DNA of 64,000 nt from Flavobacterium sp. (GCA_021740105.1 JAIPAM010000006.1:1-64000), one strand, 5' to 3'. Shown: positions 53,979 through 63,369, numbered from the stretch's first letter. Program-made: numbers and translations. The notes: generated by a model from the letters alone, not told the origin.

Positions 53979-54551
53979 ATGAAAATAAAATTATTAATAG
54001 TCTTCACATTTTTATCAATAACCACTTTCGGACAACTTACGGGTATAGTCACGGGTTTGAATATTTCAAAACAGGCAGCTTTTAACGATACGGTTATTAA
54101 AGTTGTTTACAATAATAAAATTGCAAATAATCCGAATCCCCCTGCTCTTTTTTTTAATGGTAAATTAGTAAGCTATTCTTTATTATCTACCATAAATCCA
54201 GAGAATATATCGTCAGTAAATGTCATTAAAAAAGACACCATTATTGATTCTGTAAAATACTATAGCAAAATAATGATTCAAGGTAATTCAAACAATTATC
54301 ATAATTACATGAGTCTTAATGAATTCAAATCAAAATATGTTAGCCCAAGTGAAAATGAACCCGTTTTTCAAATTGATGGAACTATTGTAAACGATGATTA
54401 TAATGGTTATTTGATTGATGAAAAGAATATTCTTAGAGTTATAGTAACTCCTGTTGATAATCCAAAACAAAAAATAAAGATTGATTTTATCAATATATTG
54501 ACGAAATCTAAAAAGAATATTGAAGAAAGTGACCAAATAATAATTAGGTAA
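53979..54551 (+). CDS. Small exported protein with TonB-plug-like segment
   Basis: The start is set at MKIKLLIVFTFLSITTFGQ, a good signal peptide; the longer ORF adds 13 residues. The 190-residue protein contains PALFFNGKLVSYSLLSTINPENISSVNVIKKD (about 48-80), which resembles the plug-domain pattern of Bacteroidetes TonB receptors (INPxDIESINVLKD). A second similar unit follows (VFQIDGTIVNDDYNGYLIDEKNILRVIV, about 125-155). There is no barrel. Such small plug-like proteins are of unknown role. It converges on the DUF1543 gene. Confidence 0.7.
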   Translation: MKIKLLIVFTFLSITTFGQLTGIVTGLNISKQAAFNDTVIKVVYNNKIANNPNPPALFFNGKLVSYSLLSTINPENISSVNVIKKDTIIDSVKYYSKIMIQGNSNNYHNYMSLNEFKSKYVSPSENEPVFQIDGTIVNDDYNGYLIDEKNILRVIVTPVDNPKQKIKIDFINILTKSKKNIEESDQIIIR

Positions 54552-54554
54552 AGA

Positions 54555-55106
54555 CTATATTATTTTCTCCAATTTCAAATATCCGATATGCAACTCGTCT
54601 TCAATTGCATTATCAGTTTTTGTAATTTTTAACGCGAATTTTTCTTTTAATTCTGGGGTAAGAATATCCTCAATGTTGTAAATATCATCTACATCAATAC
54701 CATATTTATCATCTATGTGTGAAACTGCACCTTCAAAATCGAAGTGTTTATAAAAACTTGTTGCTTTTGCTTTTTTGGTAGCTTCCGCCAATGTAACTCC
54801 GGTTGTTACAATTTTATAATGATATTCCTCAAATTCATTTTCCTTATAACCACCCAGATTTATAAAGTAAAGCTGAGTAGTATTTGCAACTGAATTCTCT
54901 TTGGAAACAATTTCAATTTTATTATTGTCGACTATAGTTACTTCTCGCCAGGCATCAATATGGATTCTACCTTTGGCTTCAGGCCAAAAGGATTTTAACT
55001 GAGGAACCAACTCTTTTAATGAATTTCCAATTCCAAAAAAAATATCGTGTTGTTCGGTGAATCTCCCTTCAGGGCGACATCCCACCATTATCATATATAG
55101 TTTCAT
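54555..55106 (-). CDS. DUF1543 domain-containing protein
   Basis: A 183-residue soluble protein of the DUF1543 family, beginning MKLYMIMVGCRPEGRFTEQHDIFFGIG and continuing LVPQLKSFWPEAKGRIHIDAW. A second half (EFEEYHYKIVTTGVTLAEATKKAKATSFYKHFDFEGAVSHIDDKYGIDVDDIYNIEDIL) repeats a similar beta-alpha plan. Function is unknown. A minus-strand TACATTTG at 55112-55119, only five bases from the ATG, hints at a leaderless transcript, but no -33 element is present. Confidence 0.82.
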   Translation of the reverse strand: MKLYMIMVGCRPEGRFTEQHDIFFGIGNSLKELVPQLKSFWPEAKGRIHIDAWREVTIVDNNKIEIVSKENSVANTTQLYFINLGGYKENEFEEYHYKIVTTGVTLAEATKKAKATSFYKHFDFEGAVSHIDDKYGIDVDDIYNIEDILTPELKEKFALKITKTDNAIEDELHIGYLKLEKII

Positions 55107-55206
55107 ACTTGCAAATGTACTTTATATTATTTTCATTAAAAAAATCATAATTTTTTTTTTTGGATTGATTTTTGAAATACTTTTGGCTTAACTAAATAAA
55201 TATATT

Positions 55207-55704
55207 ATGAAACGAATCATTTTACTTTTAGCAATTTCAGCATCTTTTTTATTTCAAGGTTGTACTACAAAAGAGGAAATCAGTGCAGATCTTCTAGCTG
55301 AAGTTTTCGAAGTTAGAACTTCATTTACTTCAGCGAATAACTATTCTAAACTAATTACTTTAAATCCACCAATTTACAGTTCAGATATGGTTTTAGTTTA
55401 TCGATCTTTTGACGTAATTAATAATCAAAATGTTTGGAGGCAATTACCGCAAACGGTTTATTTAGCTCAAGGTGAGTTGGATTACAATTTTGATTTCACA
55501 AGAAACGACATCAATTTATTCCTTGATTCTGACTTTGATCTTGCTACTTTAGGAACGGCTTGGTCTCAAAATCAACTTTTTAGAGTGGTAATTATCCCGG
55601 GATATTTTTCAAACAAATACAATAAAGCGGTAGATTTTAATGATTATAATGCAGTAGTAAAAGCATTTAATATCAAAGAAAATCAAATCAAAACTATTCA
55701 ATAG
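55207..55704 (+). CDS. Hypothetical lipoprotein
   Basis: A 165-residue protein with a lipoprotein signal peptide (MKRIILLLAISASFLFQGC, cysteine at 19). The mature part is beta-rich: FTSANNYSKLITLNPPIYSSDMVLVYRSFDV, NVWRQLPQTVYLAQGELDYNFDFTRNDINLFLDSDFDL. I do not recognise a named domain. It is likely anchored in the inner or outer membrane. A possible promoter, TACTTTTG at 55178-55185, lies 20 bases before the ATG. The next gene is convergent meaB. Confidence 0.8.
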   Translation: MKRIILLLAISASFLFQGCTTKEEISADLLAEVFEVRTSFTSANNYSKLITLNPPIYSSDMVLVYRSFDVINNQNVWRQLPQTVYLAQGELDYNFDFTRNDINLFLDSDFDLATLGTAWSQNQLFRVVIIPGYFSNKYNKAVDFNDYNAVVKAFNIKENQIKTIQ

Positions 55705-55721
55705 ATTAAACGGATTAAGTA

Positions 55722-56804
55722 TTATTTAAAATACTTTTTTAATAATAGTTGAGCGGCTGCAAAAGGTGATATTTCATCATTTTGCACTGCTTTTTTATTT
55801 TCTTCTAATAACTTTTCTATTTCTGGATGATGGTAAAAATTCGTTTTCAATTGCTCATTTATGGTTTCTAGCATCCAATATTGATTCTGGTCTTTGCGTT
55901 TGTCAAAGAAGAAATTGTTCATTAGTGTTTGAGAAACATATTTATTTATCGTTTCCCAAACGTCTGAAATCCCTTCACGAGTAATCGAACTACAAGTGGA
56001 AGTAGTAGGAATCCATCCCGATTTTTTTGCAGGAAATAAATGCAATGCTCTACCAAATTCAACTTTCGCTAATTTTGATTTTTTTATATTATCACCATCT
56101 GCTTTATTAATCACAATAGCATCCGCCATTTCCATAATTCCACGTTTTATTCCTTGTAATTCATCTCCAGCTCCAGCGATTTTCAATAATAAAAAGAAGT
56201 CAACCATACTGTGAACAGCAGTTTCACTCTGCCCAACACCTACTGTTTCAATAATGATTGTATCAAAACCACAAGCTTCACAAAGGGTAATAGTTTCACG
56301 TGTTTTTCGAGCAACACCTCCTAGAGTTACTCCCGATGCCGATGGTCGAATATAGGCGTTTTTGTCTTTTACCAATTCTTCCATTCTGGTTTTATCACCC
56401 AAAATACTACCATGAGAAATGGTGCTGCTCGGATCAACTGCTAGAACGGCTACTTTTTTCCCTAAACTAGTTAAATATTTACCAAAGGCTTCAATAAAAG
56501 TACTTTTTCCAACGCCTGGAACCCCTGTAATACCTATCCGAATCGATTTATTGGCATGAGGCAAACAAGCATTTACTACTTCATTTGCTTTAATCAAATG
56601 TGAAACATTAGTACTTTCAACTAAGGTTATAGCGCGGCTTAAAGCAGTTATATTTCCACTTAAGATTCCTTCGATCAATTCTTTTGATGAAGGTTGTTTC
56701 TTTCTAAAATCGTGAATTTTGTCCACACCTTTAACACTGATCATTTCAGGAGGTGAAATTCCAGCTTTCTCGTGCAACGCCGACATTTTATTTTTTGAAT
56801 TCAA
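55722..56804 (-). CDS. meaB: Methylmalonyl-CoA mutase-associated GTPase MeaB
   Basis: A 360-residue G3E-type P-loop GTPase that loads and protects the B12 cofactor of methylmalonyl-CoA mutase. Walker A is GITGVPGVGKST (about 95-106), VAVLAVDPSSTISHGSILGDKTRM follows (about 120-145), then ETVGVGQSETAVHSMVDFFLLL (about 188-210) and the base-specificity motif VINKADGDN (about 235). An alternative start lies at codon 7 (MSALHEKAG). It is encoded near mutAB on the same strand but is separated from them by the SDR gene, a terminator and a repeat element, so it likely has its own promoter. Confidence 0.94.
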   Translation of the reverse strand: MNSKNKMSALHEKAGISPPEMISVKGVDKIHDFRKKQPSSKELIEGILSGNITALSRAITLVESTNVSHLIKANEVVNACLPHANKSIRIGITGVPGVGKSTFIEAFGKYLTSLGKKVAVLAVDPSSTISHGSILGDKTRMEELVKDKNAYIRPSASGVTLGGVARKTRETITLCEACGFDTIIIETVGVGQSETAVHSMVDFFLLLKIAGAGDELQGIKRGIMEMADAIVINKADGDNIKKSKLAKVEFGRALHLFPAKKSGWIPTTSTCSSITREGISDVWETINKYVSQTLMNNFFFDKRKDQNQYWMLETINEQLKTNFYHHPEIEKLLEENKKAVQNDEISPFAAAQLLLKKYFK

Positions 56805-56863
56805 GAAAATAGATTTTTGTAAAAATACTAATTATTTGTTATGCTGTAATTAATTTTTTTAAA

Positions 56864-56933
56864 TGGAGCTTTATCCTGCTCTCCTTCCAAATCCTCACTA
56901 AAAAGCTCGGGATTTTCCCTTCCATCAGGGCTA
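56864..56933 (-). repeat. Intergenic repeat family, copy 3
   Basis: In reverse complement it reads TAGCCCTGATGGAAGGGAA, central ATCCCGAGC-TTTTTA-GTGAGGAT (the least perfect stem of the family), then GGAGAGCAGGATAAAGCTCCA. It lies directly against the SDR terminator, upstream of meaB. Confidence 0.82.
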
Positions 56934-56958
56934 AAAAAAAGAGAACATTTACGTTCTC
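56934..56958 (-). terminator. Terminator of the SDR gene
   Basis: On the minus strand GAGAAC-GTAAAT-GTTCTC is followed by eight T. It lies 28 bp after the SDR stop at 56986. Confidence 0.85.
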
Positions 56959-56985
56959 CATTTTTATTAAGTAGGTAAATAATAT

Positions 56986-57867
56986 TTATGAATTCTTTTT
57001 CGCTTTAATCATCATTTCAAGCATATCCCACATTTCTTCTGGAACGGCCTCTAATAAATTAAATTGTCCAGCTCCTTTTAACCATTCCCCGCCATCAATA
57101 ACGATGACTTCCCCATTTATGTATGCAGAAAAATCAGAAACCAAATAAGCAGCTAAATTGGCTAATTCTTGATGATCTCCCACCCGTTTCAAAGGCACTT
57201 TTTTGGATAAATCAAATTTTTCTTTTAAGTCTCCAGGTAGTAATCGATCCCAAGCTCCTTTTGTAGGAAAGGGTCCTGGCGCAATTGCGTTGGATCTAAT
57301 TCCGTATTTAGCCCATTCAACTGCTAAACTTCTTGTCATTGCTAACACACCTGCTTTTGCAGTCGCACTTGGAACCACATAAGCAGATCCTGTAAAAGCA
57401 TATGTTGTTACAATATTTAAAACCGTTGACGATTCTTGTTTGGTATCTATCCAGTGTTTTCCAAAAGCCAAAGTACAGTTTTTCGAACCTTTTAAAACGA
57501 TATCAATTATAGTATCAAAAGCATTTGCGGAAAGGCGCTCTGTCGGGGATATGAAATTTCCTGCTGCATTATTCAATAATACATCTACTTTTCCATATGC
57601 CTTTAAAACTTCTTGCAACATGGCTTCCACTTCTTCATAATGGCGAACGTCACATTGAACAGGAAGGCAAGTACCTCCAGTTTCAGCTTCCAATTCAGCC
57701 GAAGTAGTTTTTAATTTTTCTATATCTCGCGATGTAATTGCCACTTTAGCACCCAATTCCATGAAGTACTTGGTCATCGCTTTACCTAAACCACTTCCAC
57801 CACCTGTAATTACAATCACTTTATCCACGAGGGCATCATCACGAAGCATTTTTGCTGAAAAATTCAT
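56986..57867 (-). CDS. SDR-family reductase, 2,4-dienoyl-CoA reductase-like
   Basis: The start is chosen at MNFSAKMLRDDALVDKVIVITGG (57867), which places the Rossmann fold at the usual distance; the track ORF adds 15 residues. The 293-residue protein has TGGGSGLGKAM (about 20-30) for NADPH, LLNNAAGNFISP (about 97-108) and the C-terminal PxxG region NAIAPGPFPTKGAW. Where ordinary SDRs have YxxxK, this protein reads SATAK, so the catalytic tyrosine is replaced, as in peroxisomal-type 2,4-dienoyl-CoA reductases. These reduce 2,4-dienoyl-CoA during beta-oxidation of unsaturated fatty acids. It follows mutB by 80 bp on the same strand, which fits an acyl-CoA degradation cluster. Confidence 0.83.
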   Translation of the reverse strand: MNFSAKMLRDDALVDKVIVITGGGSGLGKAMTKYFMELGAKVAITSRDIEKLKTTSAELEAETGGTCLPVQCDVRHYEEVEAMLQEVLKAYGKVDVLLNNAAGNFISPTERLSANAFDTIIDIVLKGSKNCTLAFGKHWIDTKQESSTVLNIVTTYAFTGSAYVVPSATAKAGVLAMTRSLAVEWAKYGIRSNAIAPGPFPTKGAWDRLLPGDLKEKFDLSKKVPLKRVGDHQELANLAAYLVSDFSAYINGEVIVIDGGEWLKGAGQFNLLEAVPEEMWDMLEMMIKAKKNS

Positions 57868-57947
57868 AGTTTGTTTTTTAGAAATGTAAATATAAGAAAT
57901 AGTTTTGGTCATACATCTGAACCATTTTCAAAACCTGTCAGGTGTGG

Positions 57948-60080
57948 TTATTGTATTAAGATTTCTAAAATCTTAATCGCAGCTTCGCTAATTTTAGTAC
58001 CAGGACCAAATACAGCTACGGCACCTTTATCGAATAAAAACTGATAATCTTGCGCTGGAATTACACCACCAACCACCACCATAATATCTTCGCGTCCGTA
58101 TTTTTTTAGTTCTTCAATAACTTGTGGAACTAGTGTTTTATGACCAGCAGCCAAAGAGGAAACTCCTAAAATATGAACGTCATTTTCAATTGCTTGTTTT
58201 GCCGCTTCCGCTGGAGTTTGAAATAACGGACCTATATCTACATCAAAACCTACATCGGCATAACCGGTGGCCACTACTTTGGCACCTCGATCATGACCGT
58301 CTTGGCCCATTTTTGCAATCATAATTCTAGGACGGCGACCTTCTTGCTTTGCAAATTCGTCTGCCATCTGTTTTGCTTTCTCAAAACTACTGTCGTCTTT
58401 AATTTCTTTACTGTACACGCCGCTAAAGGATTTAATTTGAGCCTTATATCTTCCAAAAACAGTTTCTAAAGCATCGCTTATTTCGCCCAACGTGGCTCTA
58501 TATCTCGCTGCTTCAATTGCAATTTCTAATAAGTTGCCTTTTCCAGTTTTTGCAGTTTCAACTAATTGTTCTAATTTTTCTTTTACTTTGTTTGAATCTC
58601 TTGTTGCTTTTATTTGATGTAATTGTTCTACTTGTTCATTGCGAACCATCTCATTATCAACATCTAAAATATGTAAAGGATCTTCTTTTTCTAATCGATA
58701 TTTATTTATTCCAACAATAATATCTTGACCACTATCAATTCGTGCTTGTTTTCTTGCTGCTGCTTCTTCAATTCGAAGTTTTGGAATTCCGGCTTCAATT
58801 GCTTTGGTCATTCCTCCTAGTTCTTCAACTTCTTCAATTAATTTCCAAGCATTTTGAGCTATTTCATTGGTTAAACTTTCTACATAGTAACTTCCTGCCC
58901 AAGGGTCAACCGTTTTGGTAATTTTAGTTTCTTCTTGTAAATATATTTGTGTATTTCGTGCTATTCGTGCGGAGAAATCGGTTGGTAAGGCGATGGCCTC
59001 ATCCAAGGCATTGGTATGTAATGATTGTGTTCCTCCAAAAGCTGCTGCCGTTGCTTCAATGCAGGTTCGAGCGACGTTATTAAAAGGATCTTGTTCAGTT
59101 AAACTCCAACCTGAAGTTTGACAATGGGTTCTTAAAGCCAGTGATTTTTCATCCTTAGGATTAAATTGCTTTACCAATTTAGCCCAAATCATTCTTGCAG
59201 CTCGCATTTTAGCAATTTCCATAAAATGATTCATTCCAATTGCCCAGAAAAAAGAAAGGCGAGGGGCAAACTCGTCAATTTTCATTCCCGTTGAAAGTCC
59301 GGTTCGTATGTATTCCAATCCGTCAGCTAATGTATAAGCCAATTCAATGTCTGCGGTAGCTCCAGCCTCTTGCATGTGATATCCTGAAATGGAAATCGAA
59401 TTGAATTTTGGCATTTTTTTGCTAGTATACTCAAATATATCTGCAATAATTTTCATTGAAGGAGTTGGAGGATAGATATAGGTATTTCTAACCATAAATT
59501 CTTTCAAAATATCGTTTTGAATAGTACCAGAAAGTTGTTCTGGTGCTACTCCTTGTTCTTCTGCTGCAACAATATAAAAAGCCATTATTGGTAATACCGC
59601 TCCGTTCATTGTCATAGAAACCGACATTTCGTTCAAAGGAATTTGGTCGAATAAAACCTTCATATCTTCAACAGAATCAATCGCTACACCTGCTTTTCCA
59701 ACGTCACCAACCACACGTTCATGGTCTGAATCGTAACCGCGGTGAGTTGGTAAATCAAATGCAATAGAAAGTCCTTTTTGTCCCGCTGCTAAATTTCGTC
59801 TGTAAAAGGCGTTGCTTTCTTCGGCAGTTGAAAAACCTGCATATTGTCGGATAGTCCATGGTTTTCTAACAAACATTGTCGTATAAGGACCACGTAAAAA
59901 TGGGGCAAATCCAGCTCCAAAATCCAAGTGTTCTAAATTTTCAATATCGGATTTTGAGTAAAATGGATTTAGTAGAATATCTTCTGCAGTTTTAAAAGCT
60001 TCTGATTTCTTTTCAGCTCCTAAAACGCTATGATTCTCTTGTTCGAATAAAGTAATATGTTGTAAATCTTTTCTTTTCAT
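57948..60080 (-). CDS. mutB: Methylmalonyl-CoA mutase large (catalytic) subunit
   Basis: A 710-residue adenosylcobalamin enzyme converting (R)-methylmalonyl-CoA to succinyl-CoA. The TIM-barrel domain has [35 protein letters not shown] (about 62-96), with the substrate-binding tyrosine, and the C-terminal B12 domain has [37 protein letters not shown] (about 590-625), with the DxHxxG cobalt ligand. Length and completeness match the functional subunit. It overlaps mutA by one base (TAATG), which shows translational coupling. Confidence 0.97.
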   Translation of the reverse strand: MKRKDLQHITLFEQENHSVLGAEKKSEAFKTAEDILLNPFYSKSDIENLEHLDFGAGFAPFLRGPYTTMFVRKPWTIRQYAGFSTAEESNAFYRRNLAAGQKGLSIAFDLPTHRGYDSDHERVVGDVGKAGVAIDSVEDMKVLFDQIPLNEMSVSMTMNGAVLPIMAFYIVAAEEQGVAPEQLSGTIQNDILKEFMVRNTYIYPPTPSMKIIADIFEYTSKKMPKFNSISISGYHMQEAGATADIELAYTLADGLEYIRTGLSTGMKIDEFAPRLSFFWAIGMNHFMEIAKMRAARMIWAKLVKQFNPKDEKSLALRTHCQTSGWSLTEQDPFNNVARTCIEATAAAFGGTQSLHTNALDEAIALPTDFSARIARNTQIYLQEETKITKTVDPWAGSYYVESLTNEIAQNAWKLIEEVEELGGMTKAIEAGIPKLRIEEAAARKQARIDSGQDIIVGINKYRLEKEDPLHILDVDNEMVRNEQVEQLHQIKATRDSNKVKEKLEQLVETAKTGKGNLLEIAIEAARYRATLGEISDALETVFGRYKAQIKSFSGVYSKEIKDDSSFEKAKQMADEFAKQEGRRPRIMIAKMGQDGHDRGAKVVATGYADVGFDVDIGPLFQTPAEAAKQAIENDVHILGVSSLAAGHKTLVPQVIEELKKYGREDIMVVVGGVIPAQDYQFLFDKGAVAVFGPGTKISEAAIKILEILIQ

Positions 60081-61444
60081 TATTCTTTTCCTAATCTATC
60101 TTGCTCAATTTTTTCGGCTAATCTTTTTTCAATGATAGGCGTAATCAATGTTTTTCGAGGGTTTACTTTTACAAATGGAAACAACTCTAAATCGTGTTTC
60201 ATTTTATCCTCAACATTTGGATATTTGTTTGTTCCTAGTAAAATGTCTTTTCCGGAATCAAATAATTCTTGTTCTTTATCAGCGCTTTCTTGAATTTTTC
60301 TTTTGATAATTCCCTCATCCAATTGTTTCAAAAAACCACCATTTGCTTCAATATTTTTAAATAAAATCAAAGCTTTTTCAGCCAATTGATGCGTCAAACT
60401 TTCAATATAATAAGTTCCATCGGCGGGATTATTGACCTTGTCAAAGTAGCTTTCATTTTTTAAAATTAACAACTGATTTCTTGCAATTCTATCACCAAAT
60501 TCATTGTCTTTATGGTATAACGCATCGTAGGGAAGATTAGTAATTGTATCAGCGCCTCCAATAATCGCCGACATGCATTCGGTTGTGGTGCGTAACATAT
60601 TCACGTTGTAGTCGTAAATTGTTTTGTTTCTTTTGGTAGGTGTTACCAACAAATGGCATTCTAAATTTGGGTTGTATTCTTTAGCAATACTATTGAATAA
60701 AATTCGGTAAGCACGCAATTTTGCAATTTCAAAAAAGTAGTTGGTTCCTACAGAAATCTTAAAAACTATCGGTTGGTTGATTGTGGAAATGCGGTTTAAA
60801 TATTCGTTGGCGTGAGCAAATGAATACGCTAATTCTTGTACTATATTTGCACCAGCATTTTGATATAAGGAACTATTAATACTCAGAATTGAACTTTGTG
60901 AAACTTGTTTTGAAATCAGATTTAGAGTTTCAAAATTGTCTTTTTCTGGGGTTTTAAACCAATTCCCTTCTTTTGCCAATTGTCCAATAGGATCTAGATT
61001 ACAATATATTTTCGCATTTTTAGATTTTGCGATAGCTTCAATTTTAGAAACGTATTCTACTGAAATAAAATTCAGGCTAATGTAAATTTCACAAGTTTCT
61101 AAAGGAAGTTTTTCTAGGAGTTTAGTAATATCAATTTCTTCATTTTCAATAGTAAAAATTAGACTATCTGCCCCTCGATTAATTGATTCTAAAGCTCTTT
61201 CAATTGATTTTTTTAGATCGAAAACAAATATACTTTGACCAATTTTAAAGCCATTGGCTTTTGGATTTATCGGTAAATTCTCTTGTAAATCGTCTTTATC
61301 ATAGAATGGCTTCACCTTAATATTCTCTGGTGAATTCCAAATTAGAGTATCATTATAATCTTCGCCTTTGAGTTCGAATTGTATTTTTTGTTTCCACTGT
61401 TTGGAGGAAATAGGATTAAATTCAGAGAATAAAGATTTTTTCAT
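60080..61444 (-). CDS. mutA: Methylmalonyl-CoA mutase small subunit, short form
   Basis: A 454-residue non-catalytic partner of MutB. It resembles the barrel of the mutase ([31 protein letters not shown] at the start; [29 protein letters not shown] and [24 protein letters not shown] in the second half). It stops before the cobalamin-binding domain that is retained as a degenerate copy in the roughly 640-residue Actinobacterial MutA. No B12 motif is present, as expected for a structural subunit. It follows the ftsB-like gene by two bases and overlaps mutB by one. Confidence 0.93.
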   Translation of the reverse strand: MKKSLFSEFNPISSKQWKQKIQFELKGEDYNDTLIWNSPENIKVKPFYDKDDLQENLPINPKANGFKIGQSIFVFDLKKSIERALESINRGADSLIFTIENEEIDITKLLEKLPLETCEIYISLNFISVEYVSKIEAIAKSKNAKIYCNLDPIGQLAKEGNWFKTPEKDNFETLNLISKQVSQSSILSINSSLYQNAGANIVQELAYSFAHANEYLNRISTINQPIVFKISVGTNYFFEIAKLRAYRILFNSIAKEYNPNLECHLLVTPTKRNKTIYDYNVNMLRTTTECMSAIIGGADTITNLPYDALYHKDNEFGDRIARNQLLILKNESYFDKVNNPADGTYYIESLTHQLAEKALILFKNIEANGGFLKQLDEGIIKRKIQESADKEQELFDSGKDILLGTNKYPNVEDKMKHDLELFPFVKVNPRKTLITPIIEKRLAEKIEQDRLGKE

Positions 61445-61446
61445 TT

Positions 61447-61779
61447 TTATTTGTTTATTGTGTCACCTTCATATTCAACTAAATAAACCTCTTCATTTTC
61501 TCTTTTCATATAATATTTTTCACGAGCATACTTTTCTACTTGGTCTTGATTTTTCAGTAATTTGATATTCTCTTTATCTTTTCTTATTTCGTCTTGGTAA
61601 TATTTTTTATTGTCTTGTAATTCCTCAATTTGATTATTGATTTGTCTTTGATCCATGTAGGAATAGTTATCAAGAAATAGCATCCACACACCAAATAGAA
61701 GTGAAATTAGAAGGTATTTATTGCTCACAATTTTGAGCCAAGTTTTTTTTTGAATGGTTTCTTTTACGGGATTTTCCAT
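61447..61779 (-). CDS. Septum formation initiator (FtsB/DivIC-like)
   Basis: A 110-residue bitopic membrane protein. A short cytoplasmic start is followed by one membrane helix (about 23-38, YLLISLLFGVWMLFL) and a coiled coil (about 45-80, QRQINNQIEELQDNKKYYQDEIRKDKENIKLL). The conserved QVEKYAREKYYMKRENEEVYLVEY end is the DivIC/FtsB signature. These proteins bridge FtsL and FtsQ at the division site. Its gene ends two bases before mutA, so a cell-division gene heads the mutase operon. Confidence 0.9.
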   Translation of the reverse strand: MENPVKETIQKKTWLKIVSNKYLLISLLFGVWMLFLDNYSYMDQRQINNQIEELQDNKKYYQDEIRKDKENIKLLKNQDQVEKYAREKYYMKRENEEVYLVEYEGDTINK

Positions 61780-61798
61780 AGTAATTCTTGATGTTTTT

Positions 61799-61864
61799 TA
61801 GCCCTGATGGTAGCGATATCCCACGCCCTTGCGTGGATAAAGCGAATAGCAGGAAAATGCTCCA
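61799..61864 (+). repeat. Intergenic repeat family, copy 4
   Basis: TAGCCCTGATGGTAGCGAT, then hairpin ATCCCACGC-CCTT-GCGTGGAT, then AAAGCGAATAGCAGGAAAATGCTCCA. It lies between the udk stop and the ftsB-like start, so it would be transcribed if the two genes share a message. Confidence 0.87.
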
Positions 61865-61894
61865 AAAAATATTGGTATAAAATTAATGAAAATT

Positions 61895-62503
61895 TTATAA
61901 AATTCTTTGATTAATTACTGCTCGAACTACATCTATTGCAACGGTATTGTATTTATCGTTTGGAATAATGATGTCGGCGTAAGCTTTTGTTGGTTCGATG
62001 AACTGCTCGTGCATTGGTTTTAAAGTAGTTTGATAACGACTTAATACTTCATCCATATCTCGTCCACGTTCAGCAATATCGCGACGTAGTCTTCTGATTA
62101 AACGTTCGTCTGAATCGGCGTGAACATAAATTTTGACATCAAAAAGTTCCCTTAATTCGGAATTAGCAAGGATTAAAATTCCCTCAACAATCATTACTTT
62201 CCGTGGGTGTGTAAAAACGGTATCGTCTGTTCTGTTGTGAGTTACAAATGAATAAACCGGTTGGTTGATATTGTTACCCGCTTTCAATTCTTTTAAGTGT
62301 GATACTAAAAGTTCAAAATCAATGGCTCTGGGATGGTCAAAATTAATGAGGGAACGTTCTTCGAAGCTGAGATTATGATTTTCTTTATAATAAGAATCTT
62401 GGGAAATAATTCCGACTTCAGTTTCAGGTAATTCATTCATAATTTGTTGAACTACGGTTGTTTTTCCACTACCTGTTCCGCCAGCAATTCCTATTATCAA
62501 CAT
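61895..62503 (-). CDS. udk: Uridine kinase
   Basis: A 202-residue P-loop kinase that phosphorylates uridine and cytidine with ATP or GTP for pyrimidine salvage. Walker A is IGIAGGTGSGKTTVVQQI (about 3-20), and SQDSYYKENHNLSFEERSLINFDHPRAIDFELL (about 35-67) is the diagnostic nucleoside-binding region. LIRRLRRDIAERGRDMDEVLSRY is the lid (about 133-155). A -7-like minus-strand TATTTTTG lies at 62523-62530. The next gene downstream is ftsB-like, 115 bp away with repeat copy 4 between. Confidence 0.95.
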   Translation of the reverse strand: MLIIGIAGGTGSGKTTVVQQIMNELPETEVGIISQDSYYKENHNLSFEERSLINFDHPRAIDFELLVSHLKELKAGNNINQPVYSFVTHNRTDDTVFTHPRKVMIVEGILILANSELRELFDVKIYVHADSDERLIRRLRRDIAERGRDMDEVLSRYQTTLKPMHEQFIEPTKAYADIIIPNDKYNTVAIDVVRAVINQRIL

Positions 62504-62574
62504 AGATTTTATTTTAGTTAAGCAAAAATAACATTTTATATTATGAAATTAATTAATTCATTTGAGTTTTATAA

Positions 62575-63369
62575 TTAACTAAACTTCAATCTCACAAAAA
62601 CGTGTTTTATTCCTTTTTTGTCGGAATCTCTTTCGTCTATTTCTAGAATATCGGTTAAGGATTTTAGCAAGGGAGTAAGTTTGGTATACCCATAATTTCT
62701 TGGATCGAATTCGGGTTTTTTCTTTACAATTAAGTTTCCAACATCGCCTAGAAATGCCCAACCGTCGTCGTCACAAATGGCTTCTATGGTGGCTTCTATT
62801 AATTCTATGGTTTGTAAATCGATTTTTTGAACGACTTCTTTTTCGACAATTTCTTTTTCCGGAATTCCTTTTTCAATGATTTTCTTATTGTCGGTAGGGA
62901 CTGTTTTTGAAGCTTTCTTTTTTACTGCGCCTTGTAATACTTCAATATATATAAATCGGTCACAGGCTACAATAAAGGAGTTTGGCGTTTTCTTTTCGCC
63001 CATTCCAATTACTTTCATTCCCGATTCTCTAAGTCGGATAGCGAGACGGGTGAAGTCGGAATCACTGGAAACGATACAAAAACCATCTACTTTATCAGAA
63101 TAAAGTAAATCCATTGCATCGATTATCATGGCAGAGTCAGAAGAGTTTTTTCCAACGGTATAACTGTATTGTTGAATTGGGGTGATGGCGTGTTCTAGTA
63201 AAACTGATTTCCAACCGTTGGCATTGGGTTTCGTCCAATCGGCATAAATCCTTTTGGTTGTGGGTATTCCATATTTTGCGATTTCCTCCATCATGCCTTT
63301 TACATTGCTGTAGGGAATGTTATCGGCATCGATTAATACGGCTATTTTAAGTTCTTTATTTGGATTCAT
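62575..63369 (-). CDS. NYN-domain (LabA/DUF88-like) protein with C-terminal LOTUS/OST-HTH domain
   Basis: A 264-residue protein predicted to act on RNA. The NYN PIN-like nuclease domain (about 8-155) has acidic residues in AVLIDADNIPYSNVKGMM, KNSSDSAMIIDAMDLLYS and CIVSSDSDFTRLAIRLRESGMKVIGMG, which form the expected metal site. A charged linker rich in K and E follows (about 155-190). The C-terminal domain (TIELIEATIEAICDDDGWAFLGDVGNLIVKKKPEFDPRNYGYTKLTPLLKSL) matches the OST-HTH/LOTUS winged helix that binds RNA. The combination suggests a single-strand RNA nuclease or RNA-binding regulator; the target is unknown. Confidence 0.88.
   Translation of the reverse strand: MNPNKELKIAVLIDADNIPYSNVKGMMEEIAKYGIPTTKRIYADWTKPNANGWKSVLLEHAITPIQQYSYTVGKNSSDSAMIIDAMDLLYSDKVDGFCIVSSDSDFTRLAIRLRESGMKVIGMGEKKTPNSFIVACDRFIYIEVLQGAVKKKASKTVPTDNKKIIEKGIPEKEIVEKEVVQKIDLQTIELIEATIEAICDDDGWAFLGDVGNLIVKKKPEFDPRNYGYTKLTPLLKSLTDILEIDERDSDKKGIKHVFVRLKFS

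Noticed and set aside
55112-55119. TACATTTG as promoter of a leaderless DUF1543 transcript
   Set aside because: No -33 element at the correct distance and only five bases to the ATG; too weak to list as a feature.
57948-60080. Plus-strand ORFs within mutB (58124, 58517, 58915)
   Set aside because: Antisense shadows of a highly conserved enzyme gene without independent support.
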